DNA from: Erinaceus europaeus
Lineage: Eukaryota > Chordata > Mammalia > Eulipotyphla > Erinaceidae
Reading direction: 5' to 3'
DNA length: 64,000 nucleotides
Assembly (NCBI RefSeq): GCF_950295315.1
Contig: NC_080170.1
Coordinates: 92,860,054 to 92,924,053 of the forward strand
Each line of letters opens with the position of its first letter. Within the stretch, counting starts at the first letter, position 1. Shown piece by piece: positions 32,104 to 42,122 of the stretch. Both the position numbers and the translations under genes were made by a program. The notes under the pieces were generated by a model. The model ran no database searches. It saw only the letters and a program-made list of their open reading frames with translations, and was not told the DNA's origin.

Positions 32104-32113
32104 ACTTCCAAGA

Positions 32114-32290
32114 TGGATAGAGGAGACAGTATAATGATTATGCAAGAGATTTTCATGTCTGAAGATCTAAAGCCCCAAGTTCTATCCCCTCATTACCATA
32201 AGCCAGAGCTGAGCAGTCTCTCCTTCTCCCTCTCCCTCTCCATCCCCTCTCCCTCTCTTTCTTATTAGTTAAATAAATTGTTTTAAAAAT
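32114..32290 (+). mobile_element. SINE-D, full length with TSD
   Basis: TSD ACTTCCAAGA at 32104-32113 and 32291-32300. AGACAGTATAATGATTATGC (A-box region), CCCCAAGTTCTATCCCC (B-box region), CCAGAGCTGAGCAGTC, then an expanded (CTCCCT)n pyrimidine stretch and AAATAAATTGTTTT. Confidence 0.85.
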
Positions 32291-32457
32291 ACTTCCAAGA
32301 AAGTTCTTTCACCCTGAAAAAAAATCTAAAGAAAACTTTTAAACCTCATATTTACCCTACTGTTTAAAACTGATTTTATTTGTGGAGCTGATTAAGCAAG
32401 TTTATGACCTTGAACAGACAAAATATCAGCATGCTGAAGATGTCAGAGAAGTAAAAG

Positions 32458-32566
32458 GACTCCTCTGCAGGTAAGGAGCCAGAGGCTTGAACTGGGATCC
32501 TTATGCCAGTCCTTGTGCTTTGCACCACCTGCGCTTAACCCGCTGCACTACCGGCCTGACTCCCTA
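32458..32566 (-). mobile_element. SINE-A head fragment, inverted
   Basis: Only the tRNA-like half is present: CTCCTCTGCAGGTAAGGAGCC, GGCTTGAACTGGGATCC, CCTGCGCTTAACCCGCTGC and CGGCCTGACTCCC. The 3' half is missing, which 5' truncation cannot explain. A later deletion or recombination must be assumed. Confidence 0.8.
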
Positions 32567-32700
32567 TAATTACTTTTATAAAGTGTTGATTAATTATTTC
32601 AAACCAGAAATAACCAGTTTCTAAAAAAACTCAGATATCCACAGAAATAGTTTCTTGAGTACTAGCACCTGCTACATAATGATTTTCAAAAAGAGAGGGA

Positions 32701-32740
32701 GAATAACCTCTCATTTAATTATAACCTCTCATTTAATTAT
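32701..32740. repeat. 19-bp tandem duplication
   Basis: TAACCTCTCATTTAATTA occurs twice in direct tandem order. Confidence 0.9.
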
Positions 32741-32784
32741 CTAATTGTGTTTGAAAAAGTAAATTCATAGATGTATCTTTCATT

Positions 32785-33635
32785 ATTGTCCACCTGCATA
32801 CCAGATGTCAGGCTTAGAAAAAAAAAAATAGTGTAGTCATAGGCCCATTGGAATATAACTAAAATAGGCCTACTATCTACAAAACAGAGACCACCAAATC
32901 TTTATCTGCATTATTCCAGCCTTTGGTTTCATGATTATTCAACAATTTGTTTGGCTTTATATGTTAATTCTTTTTTCAGCCACCAGGTTCCAGATGCTAC
33001 TGTAATGCCAACTGGACTTCCCTGGGCAAACGACCCCACCAATGTGTCCTGAAGCCCCGCTTCCCAAGAACCCCACCCCAATAGGGAAAGAGAGACAGGC
33101 TGGAAGTATGGATGGACCTGTCAACACCCATGTTCAGCAGGGAAGCAATTACAGAAGCCAGACCTTCCACCTTCAGCACCCCATAATGTCCCTTGGTCCA
33201 TACTCCCAGAGGGATAAAGAACAGGAAAGCTGGAAGTTGGGCAGTAGCACAGCGGGTTAAGCACAGGTGGTGCAAAGCCTAAGAACAGGCTCAAGGACCC
33301 CAGTTCCAGCCTCCAGCTCTCCACCTTGCAGGGGAGTCTTCACAGGTGGTGAAGCAGGAATGCAGGTATCTATCTTTCTCTCCCCCTCTTTGTCTTCCCC
33401 TCCTCTCTCATTTCTCTCTGTCCTATCCAATAGCAAAAATGTCAATAACTACAATAAAACAACAAAAGGGAATAAATAAATACATATTTAAAAAAAAGAA
33501 TAGGAAAGCTATCAGGGGAGGGGATATGATATGGAGTTCTGGTGGGGAAATTGTGTGGAGTTGTACCCCTCTTATACTATGGATATTGTCAGTGTTTCCT
33601 TTTTATAAATAAAAATTATTAAAAAATTAAAAATA
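32785..33635 (+). mobile_element. Family R copy split by a SINE-A
   Basis: CCACCTGCATACCAGATGTCAGG, CCACCAGGTTCCAGATGC, CACCAATGTGTCCTG, GTTCAGCAGGGAAGC and the terminal GTGTGGAGTTGTACCCC ... TTTTTATAAATAAAAATTATT. A SINE lies between GGGATAAAGAACAGG and ATCAGGGGAGGGG, which are adjacent in the other copies. Confidence 0.88.
33232..33494 (+). mobile_element. SINE-A inside family R
   Basis: TSD AAAGAACAGGAAAGCT (33216-33231) and AAAGAATAGGAAAGCT (33495-33510), one difference. Gives the relative age: family R copy first, SINE-A later. Confidence 0.93.
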
Positions 33636-33639
33636 AAGA

Positions 33640-34240
33640 AAAATTGACTAACATTTACATAACTCATTAAAATTATACTCGATTTCAAACATTGACAGCT
33701 TATTTCCACATGATTCTTTATATTTATGAAGCTTTCCCAAGTATACATATTTCATTAAAATTAATTTACTCAGCACACATTTATTGAGTGCATACTACAT
33801 TATGTGTTAGAAATTATAGTAGACTGGAGATAAAGTGGTGTACAACCCACCTGATTACTATTTCACTTACACCAAAGGGTCCAGAGATAAGGGTTAACTT
33901 AGATCCATATAATGAAGACTTTAAAATTTACTTATGTCTGAATATATGATCTATTTTTACCCACATACATGAGTTAAGCTAAAACATTCTGCTTCTGATA
34001 ATGTTTCTCTATTATAACTTATACAACTAACATGTTTGACCAACTAGAAGATCTTTAGATGTTTTCAAGTGGTCCTCTTTCTCTCATTCATTTTATTAGT
34101 AAAGAAAGAAAAATAAATTTCTTAGCCTGATGCCACTGGTCTCCTTCAACCTCAGTGGCCAGCCTTTAATCAAGAAATATTTTTCTGGCACCAATCTATC
34201 CTTATTTTTCCCCTAGTACTGCCGGAATCCATATGTTGGA
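33640..34240. other. Unassigned AT-rich stretch
   Basis: No gene or repeat recognised. Confidence 0.35.
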
Positions 34241-34242
34241 GA

Positions 34243-34316
34243 AATTCTTCCTTCCTTCCTTCCTTCCTTCCTTCCTTCCTTCCTTCCTTCCTTCCTTCCT
34301 TCCTTCCTTCCTTCCC
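34243..34316. repeat. (CTTC)n microsatellite
   Basis: About eighteen uninterrupted CTTC units, then a degenerate pyrimidine tail to about 34356. Confidence 0.95.
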
Positions 34317-34356
34317 TCTTTATTTCTTTCTTCCTCTCTCTCCTCCTCCTTCTTCT

Positions 34357-34595
34357 TAATAGTCGTTACAAGATTGTAAGATTACAGAGTATACTTCTAC
34401 TGTTTACCCACCACCAAAGTTCTATGCCCTACCCTGTCACCTCCCAATAACAGCCACCATCGTTCTTACAAAGTCTTAGAAACAATTTATTTGCTTGTGC
34501 TTTTTTCCTTTTTTTTTTTTTTGCTGCAGGTTCATGTACATCAGTCCTCTGTATTCTATGTCCCTTTTTTATTATTATGAGTTTTTCTAATTAAA
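34357..34595 (-). repeat. Interspersed repeat shared with 43455-43620
   Basis: ACAAGATTGTAAGATTACAG, then CACCACCAAAGTTCTATGCCC, CCTGTCACCTCCC and TAACAGCCACCATCG. The second copy has ACAAGATTGTTAAGATTACAATG and CCACCACCAAAGCTCCCTATCCCC. Probably an inverted LINE-type 3' UTR. Family not identified. Confidence 0.6.
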
Positions 34596-34611
34596 AAAAA
34601 CTGAGCAGGAG

Positions 34612-34830
34612 TCAGATGATGGACTATCTGGTTGAGTGCAAACATTACAATGTGTGAGGATCTTGGTTCAATCCCCTAGACCCCACATACAGTTGAAATG
34701 CATCATGCACAAGTGATGATGCAGTACTACACGTCTACCTCTTTCTGTGTCCCTCTATATCTCCCTCATCTCCTCTCAATTTCTCTCTGACTATATCCAA
34801 AATAATAAATAATATCTTTAAAAATTAAAA
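34612..34830 (+). mobile_element. SINE-B copy
   Basis: AGGAGTCAGATGATGGAC, GGTTGAGTGCAAACATTACAATGTG, TTGGTTCAATCCCC, GATGATGCAGTACTAC and CTCAATTTCTCTCTGAC ... AATAATAAATAATATC. Diverged. Confidence 0.75.
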
Positions 34831-34834
34831 AACC

Positions 34835-36585
34835 TTAAGCACAGTTACATGCTACTATTTTCAAAATACATCATACTGTTCCTCACTTAATAGAAATCAC
34901 AGCATTTTATAACTAAAGCCATTCTTGAAACATGTGTGTGACAAGTTTTTGTTGTTGTTGTTATCAGATTTTATCCTGCTCAGCAGGGCAGTCTGCTTCC
35001 TAACCCACACACATGAGCAATGTATAACATGCTTTTAAAACACAGGTATGAAGGCAGCTTTTGAGAGGAAAAATTCTACTCTAGCTTACAGATTTTCCCA
35101 GATTTGGTTTACTCTGGTCTCACCTTCTTAGTATTTCTTTGGAAAAATCTGCCTTTTAAGTGAAAGATTCCCAGAAGATTTTTAAATTTTTGTCTCTGCT
35201 CACTTCTGTGGTCAAATACACAGTTAAACTTTCAGTTAAACTTGAAAAGGATTTTACTTTCATAGCTTCCTGAAACTAGGAAAAGTCACGCAACTATACC
35301 TACCCCACCCAGGAGATTATAGTAATCATCTATTCTGACCCAGTCTATGCCATACTACCCTGAATATGTCTGATCTCACCTAATCACCTACTGTGCGCTC
35401 CAAAACGTATTAACTGCTATTGAAAGACACCATAGCAATATTTTCTCTTGCAGTTTGAACTGAGAAATAAAAATTATATGTTTCACTGAGTAGCTGTAAA
35501 ATAGAGGATAAAACCCTAAACAAATTGGGTCCCTGGGTGACTACATGAAATATAAGATCCTGCCCCTGTGTGGGAGAGTATCAACAAAAACTAAAGGCCT
35601 ATGAGTTGTTTACTAACACATAAAATTAATCTAGATTTCGTAACTTACTTTTATTGAGAGCAAAGGTACTGTTAGTGATAAAGCAGGCTGCTCATAGCTT
35701 TCTTTATTCATTCTTTCTTAGAAAATGTTAAGTTTCATCTATCTCCATAAAAAAAAAAAAAATACGTGAAAAGTCAAGAAGTCAAACTAAGATTGAATCT
35801 ATAGATAAAACAATCCACTGTTTTTTCATAACTTCCTCCAAAAAATAAATATGAATGCCAGAAGTATGATATATAGTTATCTTCAAAGACACCTGTGATA
35901 GGCAACACTGTGTCCATGTTCATTTTCTAGTCTTGAAGGTCTCATTTTTTTTTTAAAGTTTTTTGTTACTTTACTAGAATTAACCCAATACTGTCTGGAA
36001 GTGTCTCTCTGGAATAATGCCCCTTACTGAAAGAAAGAAAGAAAAAAAAAACAGGAAGAATATATGGAAATATATGGGAATAATAAGTTAAAATCAGAGT
36101 AGCCAGCCATAATTGTAGACATTGTGAATATTCAAAACATCTGCACTTACAAAGAAAGTAAATTGAACATTGCACTTACTTTTGCTGAGTCATTCCATTT
36201 GCAGCTGTCATTCAACAAACTAAAAATGTTTTATTTTCTTTGTGGACATGCAGGATGCCAATCTATAGCCGCAAAACCTGATGGAACAGATGGAACAGAA
36301 GACACATGTCAATTCATTATGAGGATCATTATGTGTTCCATTACATTTAAAATATTTAAAATTTAAAATCACGCTTACTTTTCCTCAGGAAGAAATTAAG
36401 TTGCTTTTCCATTTGTAATATACTATAATATACTATACCAAACAATTACCTCTATCAGTAATGAATCCTTTGCCATAGTGAAGAAAATGTATCCCTCACA
36501 ATTCCATTATTAGTTTTTACTAACAGAACAGAGATATTTTAGGTAAAGTTTAATTGTGATTTTAAATTGGCACAAACATTGTCTG
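34835..36585. other. Unassigned stretch, about 1.75 kb
   Basis: One of the longer SINE-free intervals. I recognise no exon or named repeat. A TGCTGAGTCA word (AP-1/MAF-like) lies at 36183-36192, but a single 10-bp match has no weight alone. Confidence 0.4.
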
Positions 36586-36589
36586 TCAG

Positions 36590-36796
36590 GGGCCGGGTGG
36601 TGGCGCACCTGGTTAAGTGCACATGTTATAATGCACAAGGACCTGAGTTCAAGCCCCTGGCCCCCATCTGCACGGGGAAAACGAGCGGTGAAGCAGTGCT
36701 ACAGGTGTCTCTCTCCTTCTCTATTTTCCCTGCTCCTCTTGATTTCTGGCTGTCTCTATCAAACAAATAAATAAAGAGAATAAAAAAATTAAAAAA
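36590..36796 (+). mobile_element. SINE-B copy, well preserved
   Basis: GGGGCCGGGTGGTGGCGCACC with CpGs kept, GTTATAATGCACAAGG, GAGTTCAAGCCCC, TCTGCACGGGGAAAAC and CTGGCTGTCTCTATC ... AAATAAATAAAG. AAACATTGTC occurs just before the head and again after the A tail and is probably the TSD. Confidence 0.9.
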
Positions 36797-36799
36797 AAA

Positions 36800-37212
36800 C
36801 ATTGTCAGATAACTTTCACTAAGAATAAGATATCTAAACATCACCAGGAAAAAGTATCTTTGCTAGAATAAGAAGTATGTAAACTAGTCATTAATAGTTT
36901 AGACTGTATTAACAGTCAATACCAAAATCTCAGTGGCTTTAATTAAAAAAATGTTTTATTTCTTCTACATGTGTATCAGCATCATTAGTCAGTTTTGACT
37001 TTTCATCATTTTGAATCCCATACTATGGAAGAAAATTCCTTAAGGAAATGGTGTTTTCATGGAAAGGGAGAAAGAACACTAGTAGAAGCAGGAGAGTTTT
37101 AAAATTACTTACTGTAAAGTCATACTAGGACTTTATTCATATTTCATTGGCCAAAGCAAAAACCTGATAAAATCTCAAGTCAACAGAGTTAGAAAAATTT
37201 AAATCTTGCATA
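36800..37212. other. Unassigned AT-rich stretch
   Basis: Nothing recognised. Confidence 0.35.
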
Positions 37213-37226
37213 GAAAAGCAGTAATT

Positions 37227-37484
37227 GGGAGTCAGGCGGTAGTGCAGTGGGTTAAGCACACATGATGCAAAGCGCAAGGATCCTGGTTCCAGCCCCCGGC
37301 TCCCCACCTGCAGGGTAGTCACTTCACAAGCAGTGAAGAAGGTCTGCAGGTGTCTATCTTTTTCTCTCCCTCTCTGTCTTCCCCTCCTCTCTCCATTTCT
37401 CTCTGTTCTATCCAACAATGACGACAGTAATAACCACAGCATGATAAAACAGCAAGGACAACAAAAGAGAATAAAAGAAAAAAA
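37227..37484 (+). mobile_element. SINE-A, full length
   Basis: Perfect 14-bp TSD (GAAAAGCAGTAATT) at 37213-37226 and 37485-37498. A segment between the head and the B box (ACCGGCGTA in the fuller copies) is deleted here. Confidence 0.94.
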
Positions 37485-37574
37485 GAAAAGCAGTAATTAA
37501 TAGTAAAAAATAGTCCACCAAAGAAATAGGCAGTTTTATTTTTATGAAGTTATTTATAAAATAAAATATCGCTA

Positions 37575-38518
37575 AGACCATAAGATAATAGGGGTGCAAT
37601 TCCCACCACCAGAGTTCTGTATCCCATTCCCTCCCTTGAAAGATTTTCTATTCTTTATCCCTCTGGGAGCATGGACCCAGGGTCATTGTGGGATGCAGAA
37701 GGTGGAAGGTTTAGCTTCTGTAATTGCTTCTCTGCTGAACATGGGCATTGGCAGGTCAATTCATAATCCTAGTTTGTCTCTCTCTTTCCCTAGTGGGGCA
37801 GGGATCTGGAGTGGTGGGGTTCCAGGACACATTGGCAAGGTTATTTGCACAGGAATTCAGGTTGGCATCATGGTAGCATCTGCAACTTGGTGGCTGAAAA
37901 AGCATTAAAATATAAATAAGACTAAATTATTCAATAATCAGGAACCTAAAGGCTAGAATATAGCAGATGAGAGTCGGGGTCTCCATTTTGAAAAAAAGCT
38001 AGTAGGTCTATTTTAGGAATATTCAAAGGGGCTCATGACTTTACTAACCTTTGCCTGAGCCCAACAGTCAACATGTAGGTGGACCAAAGATATTGTCTGG
38101 GTAGATGGCTTTGGAGTTGGAAATAGGACTAGAAAGTTTGATCAGGGAAGAGAGGAGCTCCCTTATCTGGGAAAAGTATATAAATACTGTTAATTGTAAA
38201 CCCCATCAATTTTATCTGGGGTCCACAATCAGTACTGGAGTCTGTGCAACCTTCACATCCCTGTATGTCTGAGCTCGCATTCTGTTGTCATAGTTAGGAA
38301 CATTGTAGGCTGCACTCATTATCGGGCCCATCTTCCTTGAGTGGTGGAGTATGTTGGCCCAACCTCCCTTCAGGGAATGGGACAGTCCCTACCATTTTAG
38401 ATTCACATTGATGGCAAGGTCCTGTAGGGGCCCACAAAGGGGTCCTTTATGTTGTTCTCTATGGAGATGAACAGTGACAGTGGAGAGAGGGATCTGTTTG
38501 AGTTCTAGGCCCATCATA
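37575..38518 (-). mobile_element. Family R copy, inverted, about 0.94 kb
   Basis: Runs from the inverted tail through CATAAGATAATAGGGGTGC, GGACCCAGGGTCATTGTGGG, AGTAGGTCTATTTTAGG, AACCCCATCAATTTTATC and GGTCCTTTATGTTGTTCTC to GATCTGTTTGAGTTCTAGGCC. Its 5' edge abuts the L1 fragment that starts at 38519. Confidence 0.88.
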
Positions 38519-39395
38519 AACAGACAGTTTTCTAAAGAAGAGATAAACAGGACCCACAGACACATGAAGAATGCTCCATTTCACTTATAATTACAGAAAT
38601 GCCAATTAAAACTGCACTTATAGACCTAAGAGAATGGCTTCCATCAACCAGCCAGAAAATGGCAGATATTGGAGAGGTTGTAGAGAAAAAGGAACTCTGC
38701 TATAGTGCTGATGGGAATGCAAGCTACTGGTGGTGCAGCACCTTTGGAAGACTGCATGGGCAGTCCCTAAACAAATAAAATTACCTATAGTCCAGCAATA
38801 CCACTCTTAGATATTTATCCACAGGACACTCAAATACTAATCTGAAGGGACCTATGCACTCCTAAGTTCATAGTTGCAGTGTTCACTACAGCCAAAGAGT
38901 GGAAGCAACCTAAATGCCCATCAAGAGATGAGTGACTAAAGAAGTTATTGTATAGATATTTTGTGGAATACTGCTCTGCAATCAGAAATGTGGTATTGTG
39001 TTCTTTAGGACAAAAATGAATAGAACCAGAGGATACTTAGCAAAATAAGTAAAGAGATGAAAGACAACTACCAGATGGTTTCACTTATATGTAGAATCTA
39101 GAACTCTAATTCATATTAGCTTGAAAAAAGAGTAAACACTCTCTCAGTCTCTCTCCCTTCCTATCACCCTCTTCCCTCTCAATTTCTGGCTCTCTCTATC
39201 CAACAAATAAATAAAGATTTAAAAAATTTGAAAAAAAATTAAAAGAGTAATTGGAAGCAAGCCAACTGACTCTAAGTCTTGTAAGAAATATGGTTATTAT
39301 CTTTGGGAGGTAGGCAGTGAGGATACAGAACTCTGATGGTGGGTATGATGTGGAACTACTCACTGTAATTTTAGTATATTTTTAAAATTACTTCT
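38519..39395 (+). mobile_element. Old LINE-1 ORF2 3' part and 3' UTR
   Basis: Starts at AACAGACAGTTTTCTAAAGAAG and contains CTACTGGTGGTGCAGCACC, CCAGCAATACCACTCTTAG, GGAAGCAACCTAAATGCCC and TGGAATACTGCTCTGCAATC. It ends in AGAACTCTGATGGTGGGTATGATG. Reverse transcriptase C-terminal coding relic with frameshifts and stops. A 3' half SINE is inserted near 39136-39242. Confidence 0.85.
39136..39242 (+). mobile_element. SINE-B 3' half inserted in L1
   Basis: ACTCTCTCAGTCTCTCTCCC, CTCAATTTCTGGCTCTC and CAACAAATAAATAAAG, flanked by AAAAGAGTAA on both sides (about 39126-39135 and 39242-39251). A 5'-truncated SINE insertion. Confidence 0.75.
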
Positions 39396-39472
39396 GATCA
39401 TTGATTTATTATGATGTATAGAAATGCATTCTTCGTCAAAGTACCTAAGTCTATTATTAAATGTCAAATATA

Positions 39473-40145
39473 AATTTTCCTCTTCCTTTATATATAATCT
39501 ATTGCTTTTAAAATATTTTACTCATTTATTTGCTATTTATTTATTTACTGTGTAGAAACAAAGAAATAAAGAGAAGAAAGAGATAGAAAGAGAGAAAAAC
39601 CTATAGCACTGCTTTACCATTCTCAAATTTTCCCCCCACATGTGGGAACTGGGCCTTGAATTTGGTTTTTTGCACATTGTAGTACCTGCACTCAACAAGG
39701 TGTGTCACCTCCTGGCCCACAATCTATTCTTCTTTTCCCTTACTCCTAATGTATAATAGCAGCTATGACTAGCACTCATTATTCTTTCCTAAATCATATT
39801 CAAATTTCCAAGCAAAGAGATTTTTAGTAGTTTTCTCTCAAGCAATGTTGAAGACATGTTGAGCAAATTATATAAAATTCCTATACTGTCACATGACATA
39901 GTTACTGTGCATTAGTTTGAAACTTCTTTTGGAATTAGTGAATAATGAGTTAATGATTGTTTACGCATATGGAAGAAAGGAGGTAAAAGATAGCAACTAC
40001 TGGATGGTTTTATTCATTTGTGGAATATGGATAACTGAAATACATAAACTTAAAAAGAAAGGAGAAAAAGATAGAAAGAAAGAAGAGAAAAGAAAAGAAA
40101 AAAGGAAGGAAGGAAAGGAGGGAAAAAGAAAGAAGTAGCCAAACC
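39473..40145 (+). repeat. Left arm of a large inverted duplication (673 bp)
   Basis: Reverse-complement match to 40690-41887 once the LTR and one TSD copy in that arm are removed. It contains an inverted SINE-B (39555-39722), unique sequence and an L1 3' fragment with a purine-rich (GAAA)n stretch. By eye the arms differ at only a few percent of positions. Confidence 0.9.
39555..39722 (-). mobile_element. SINE-B in the left arm, inverted
   Basis: GAAACAAAGAAATAAAGAG, CCTATAGCACTGCTTTACC, CCACATGTGGGAACTGGGCC, TGTAGTACCTGCACTCAAC and GTGTCACCTCCTGGCC. Its mirror copy is at 41639-41820. Confidence 0.8.
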
Positions 40146-40280
40146 TTTTCTAAATACTGATTATCTATGGGAGAGTGGGGAGGATGCACAGAACTGTGGT
40201 GGTGAGTGCAGTGTGTAACCATACTCCTGTAATATTACAACTATAATTAAGTCACTAATAAACTTTCATTAAATACTGAT
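39940..40280 (+). mobile_element. LINE-1 3' end crossing the inner edge of the left arm
   Basis: GATAGCAACTACTGGATGGTTTTATTC, then a (GAAA)n stretch and GAACTGTGGTGGTGAGTGCAG. The right arm repeats only the part up to 40145, so the duplication breakpoint lies within this L1. Confidence 0.75.
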
Positions 40281-40480
40281 TTATAATGTTTGGAATGTTC
40301 AGGCAGACATTAAGATGTTGATTTCAACACCATTTTTTCAGCAAGAAATGACCAATTGCATGAAGTTCTTTTAAACTTGGGAGTTATTTTTGACGGTCTT
40401 TTCATTCAAGAATCTCTTCTCCTGCCACAGTTTATCTTTTCTCAAATAGTAGTAATGGGTGAAAATGTTTTAAAATGTTT
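40281..40480. other. Spacer of the inverted duplication, unassigned part
   Basis: AT-rich, with no repeat recognised between the L1 end and the SINE. Confidence 0.4.
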
Positions 40481-40487
40481 AGAATGC

Positions 40488-40689
40488 TGTGGAGGGGGTG
40501 CACCCAGTTAAGCACACATAGTACTAAGCTCAAGGACTCAAGCAAAGATCCAGTTTGAAGCCCTTGGCTCTCAATCTTCAGGGGAAAAGCTTCACAAGCA
40601 GCGAAGCAGGAGTTCAGGTGTCTCTCTTTCTCTCTCCTTCTCTACCTCCCCCTCCTCTTTCAATTTCTCTCTGTCCTATCAAATAAAAT
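40488..40689 (+). mobile_element. SINE-B in the spacer
   Basis: GTGGAGGGGGTGCACCCAGTTAAGC, GGCTCTCAATCTTCAGGGG, GCGAAGCAGGAGTTCAGG and CTCTGTCCTATCAAATAAAATGG. It ends exactly where the right arm starts (40690), so its A-rich end coincides with the second inner breakpoint. Confidence 0.8.
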
Positions 40690-41202
40690 GGTTTGGCTAC
40701 TTCTTTGTTTTTCCCTCCTTTCCTTCCTTCCATTTTTCTTTTATTTTCTCTTCTTTTCTTTCTTTCTTTCTATCTTTTTCTCCTTTCTTTTTAAGTTTAT
40801 GTATTTCAGTTATCCATATTCCACAAATGAGTAAAACCATCCAGTTGTTGCTATCTTCTACCTCCTTTATTCCATATGCATAATTAAAATCATTAATTCA
40901 TTATTCACTAATTCCAAAAGAAATTTCAAACTAATGCACAGTAACTATGTCATGTGACAGTATAAGAATTTTATATAATTTGCTCAACATGTCTTCAACA
41001 TTGCTTGAGAGAAAACTACTAAAAATCTCTTTGCTTGGAAATTTGAATATGATTTAGGAAAGAATATGAGTGCTTGTCATAGCTTGTCGTATGCTTTACA
41101 TTGGTTTGTTCTAGCCCTCCCCCGCCAAGAGAATTGGATCAGTCCTGTTAATTTCACGGGCCTGCTTGGCCCCGCCCCAAGGAACCCCAAGAGAGGGTTC
41201 CT

Positions 41203-41410
41203 GAGTCTGAGAGTTCCTGGGTTCCTGAGTTCGAGAGTGGAAGAGTTTTCAGAGGGTTCCCCAGTACGAGAGTTCCAGAGTCCCAGAGTTCGAGAGTTTC
41301 AGAGTTACAGAGTAAGAGAGTTCCACAGTGGAAGAGTTTCAGAGGGTTCCCCAGTACGAGAGTTCCAGAGTTCCAGAGTTGGAGAGTTCCTGAGTTCGAG
41401 AGTAAGAGAG
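41203..41410 (+). repeat. GAGTTCC-type minisatellite in the LTR U3
   Basis: Degenerate 8-10 bp units (AGAGTTCC, CGAGAGTT, CCAGAGTT) with a higher-order duplication. The block starting GTGGAAGAGTTTTCAGAGGG at 41237 recurs at 41328, a 91-bp period. Such direct repeats in U3 often multiply enhancer sites, but no specific factor site is claimed. Confidence 0.85.
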
Positions 41411-41491
41411 AGTGTGCTTGCGCCGCCACAAAGAGACAGCAGAGTTCTGTTTGGTGATTAGTTTGTCTTAGTTTATGAATTGTTGTTCGTG

Positions 41492-41497
41492 AATAAA
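41492..41497 (+). promoter_or_regulatory. LTR polyadenylation signal
   Basis: AATAAA in GTGAATAAAGAAATACAGC, about 100 bp before the LTR 3' end. Confidence 0.75.
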
Positions 41498-41638
41498 GAA
41501 ATACAGCTTCCCTGCCCAGCCGTTGTCTCGGCGTCTCTGTTACCCGCCGTGAAGCAAGACCGGCCGGCAAGAGCCTCCGAGATATTAACAACAATAGCTG
41601 CTATTATACATTAGGATTAAGGGAAAAGAAGAATAGAT

Positions 41639-41820
41639 TGTGGTCCAGGAGGTGGCACACCTTGTTGAGTGCAGGTACTACAATGTGCAAAAAACCAAAT
41701 TCAAGGCCCAGTTCCCACATGTGGGGGGAAAATTTGAGAATGGAAAAGCAGTGCTATAGGTTTTTCTCTCTTTCTATCTCTTTCTTCTCTTTATTTCTTT
41801 GTTTCTACACAGTAAATAAA
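41639..41820 (+). mobile_element. SINE-B in the right arm
   Basis: TGTGGTCCAGGAGGTGGCACACC, GAGTGCAGGTACTACAATGTGC, CCCAGTTCCCACATGTGGGG and CTACACAGTAAATAAATAAATAG. Paralogue by duplication of the inverted copy at 39555-39722, not an independent insertion. Confidence 0.85.
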
Positions 41821-41889
41821 TAAATAGCAAATAAATGAGTAAAATATTTTAAAAGCAATAGATTTTATATAAAGGAAGAGGAAAATTAA

Positions 41890-42115
41890 AAAAGAAGAGG
41901 ATAAAAATATAATAAATTTTTGTAAGAAAAGACAGACAAAATACAGAATGAAACTTGGGCTAGGTGAGGTCTGTTACAGGTATCTGTTACAGGTCTGTTA
42001 AGGTTGAAGGCTGACAGGGGAAGGAGTGTGAGAACTGGGGGATTCAGTGCATGATGGGAGAGACCTAAATTGGTGGTGGGATTGGTGTGCAAACACCTAT
42101 CATGGAATGATAAGA
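41890..42115 (+). mobile_element. LINE-1 3' UTR-like fragment
   Basis: GAAACTTGGGCTAGGTGAGG, GGGGAAGGAGTGTGAGAAC and GGTGGTGGGATTGGTGTGC correspond in order to parts of the L1 3' UTR at 55200-55350. Weak but collinear. Confidence 0.5.
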
Positions 42116-42122
42116 AATTATG

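Larger units (their letters stand above)
41085..41593 (+). mobile_element. Solo LTR of a class II-like endogenous retrovirus (509 bp)
   Basis: Starts TGTCGTATGC and ends ATTAACAACA, so it has TG...CA termini. A perfect 6-bp TSD (ATAGCT) is at 41079-41084 and 41594-41599, and the left arm carries the single-copy empty site (CATAGCTGCT). A 6-bp duplication is usual for betaretrovirus-like (class II) integrases. AATAAA is at 41492-41497, followed by a CpG-containing U5-like end. The U3 part is a repeat array (see separate entry). CpGs are largely intact, so it is fairly young. The 131-codon frame over it merely reads the repeats. Confidence 0.9.
40690..41887 (-). repeat. Right arm of the large inverted duplication
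   Basis: Reverse complement of 39473-40145. Arm length without the LTR and its extra TSD is 683 bp against 673 bp on the left. The LTR at 41085-41593 is absent from the left arm, which therefore shows the empty site. Confidence 0.9.

Noticed and set aside
34243..34316. CRISPR-like array
   Set aside because: The repeats are tandem 4-mers without spacers and the DNA is mammalian.
36183..36192. AP-1/MAF-like TGCTGAGTCA site as an enhancer
   Set aside because: A single short motif is expected by chance in 64 kb. There is no cluster or conservation information.
41066..41461. 131-codon frame with repeated EFQSSRVREF-like words
   Set aside because: It translates the LTR U3 repeat array and starts upstream of the LTR. 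The periodic peptide is a by-product of the DNA repeat, with no known domain.
23579..41593. The two LTRs as the two ends of one provirus
   Set aside because: They have different sequences and termini and lie 17.5 kb apart with unrelated repeats between them and separate flanking duplications.
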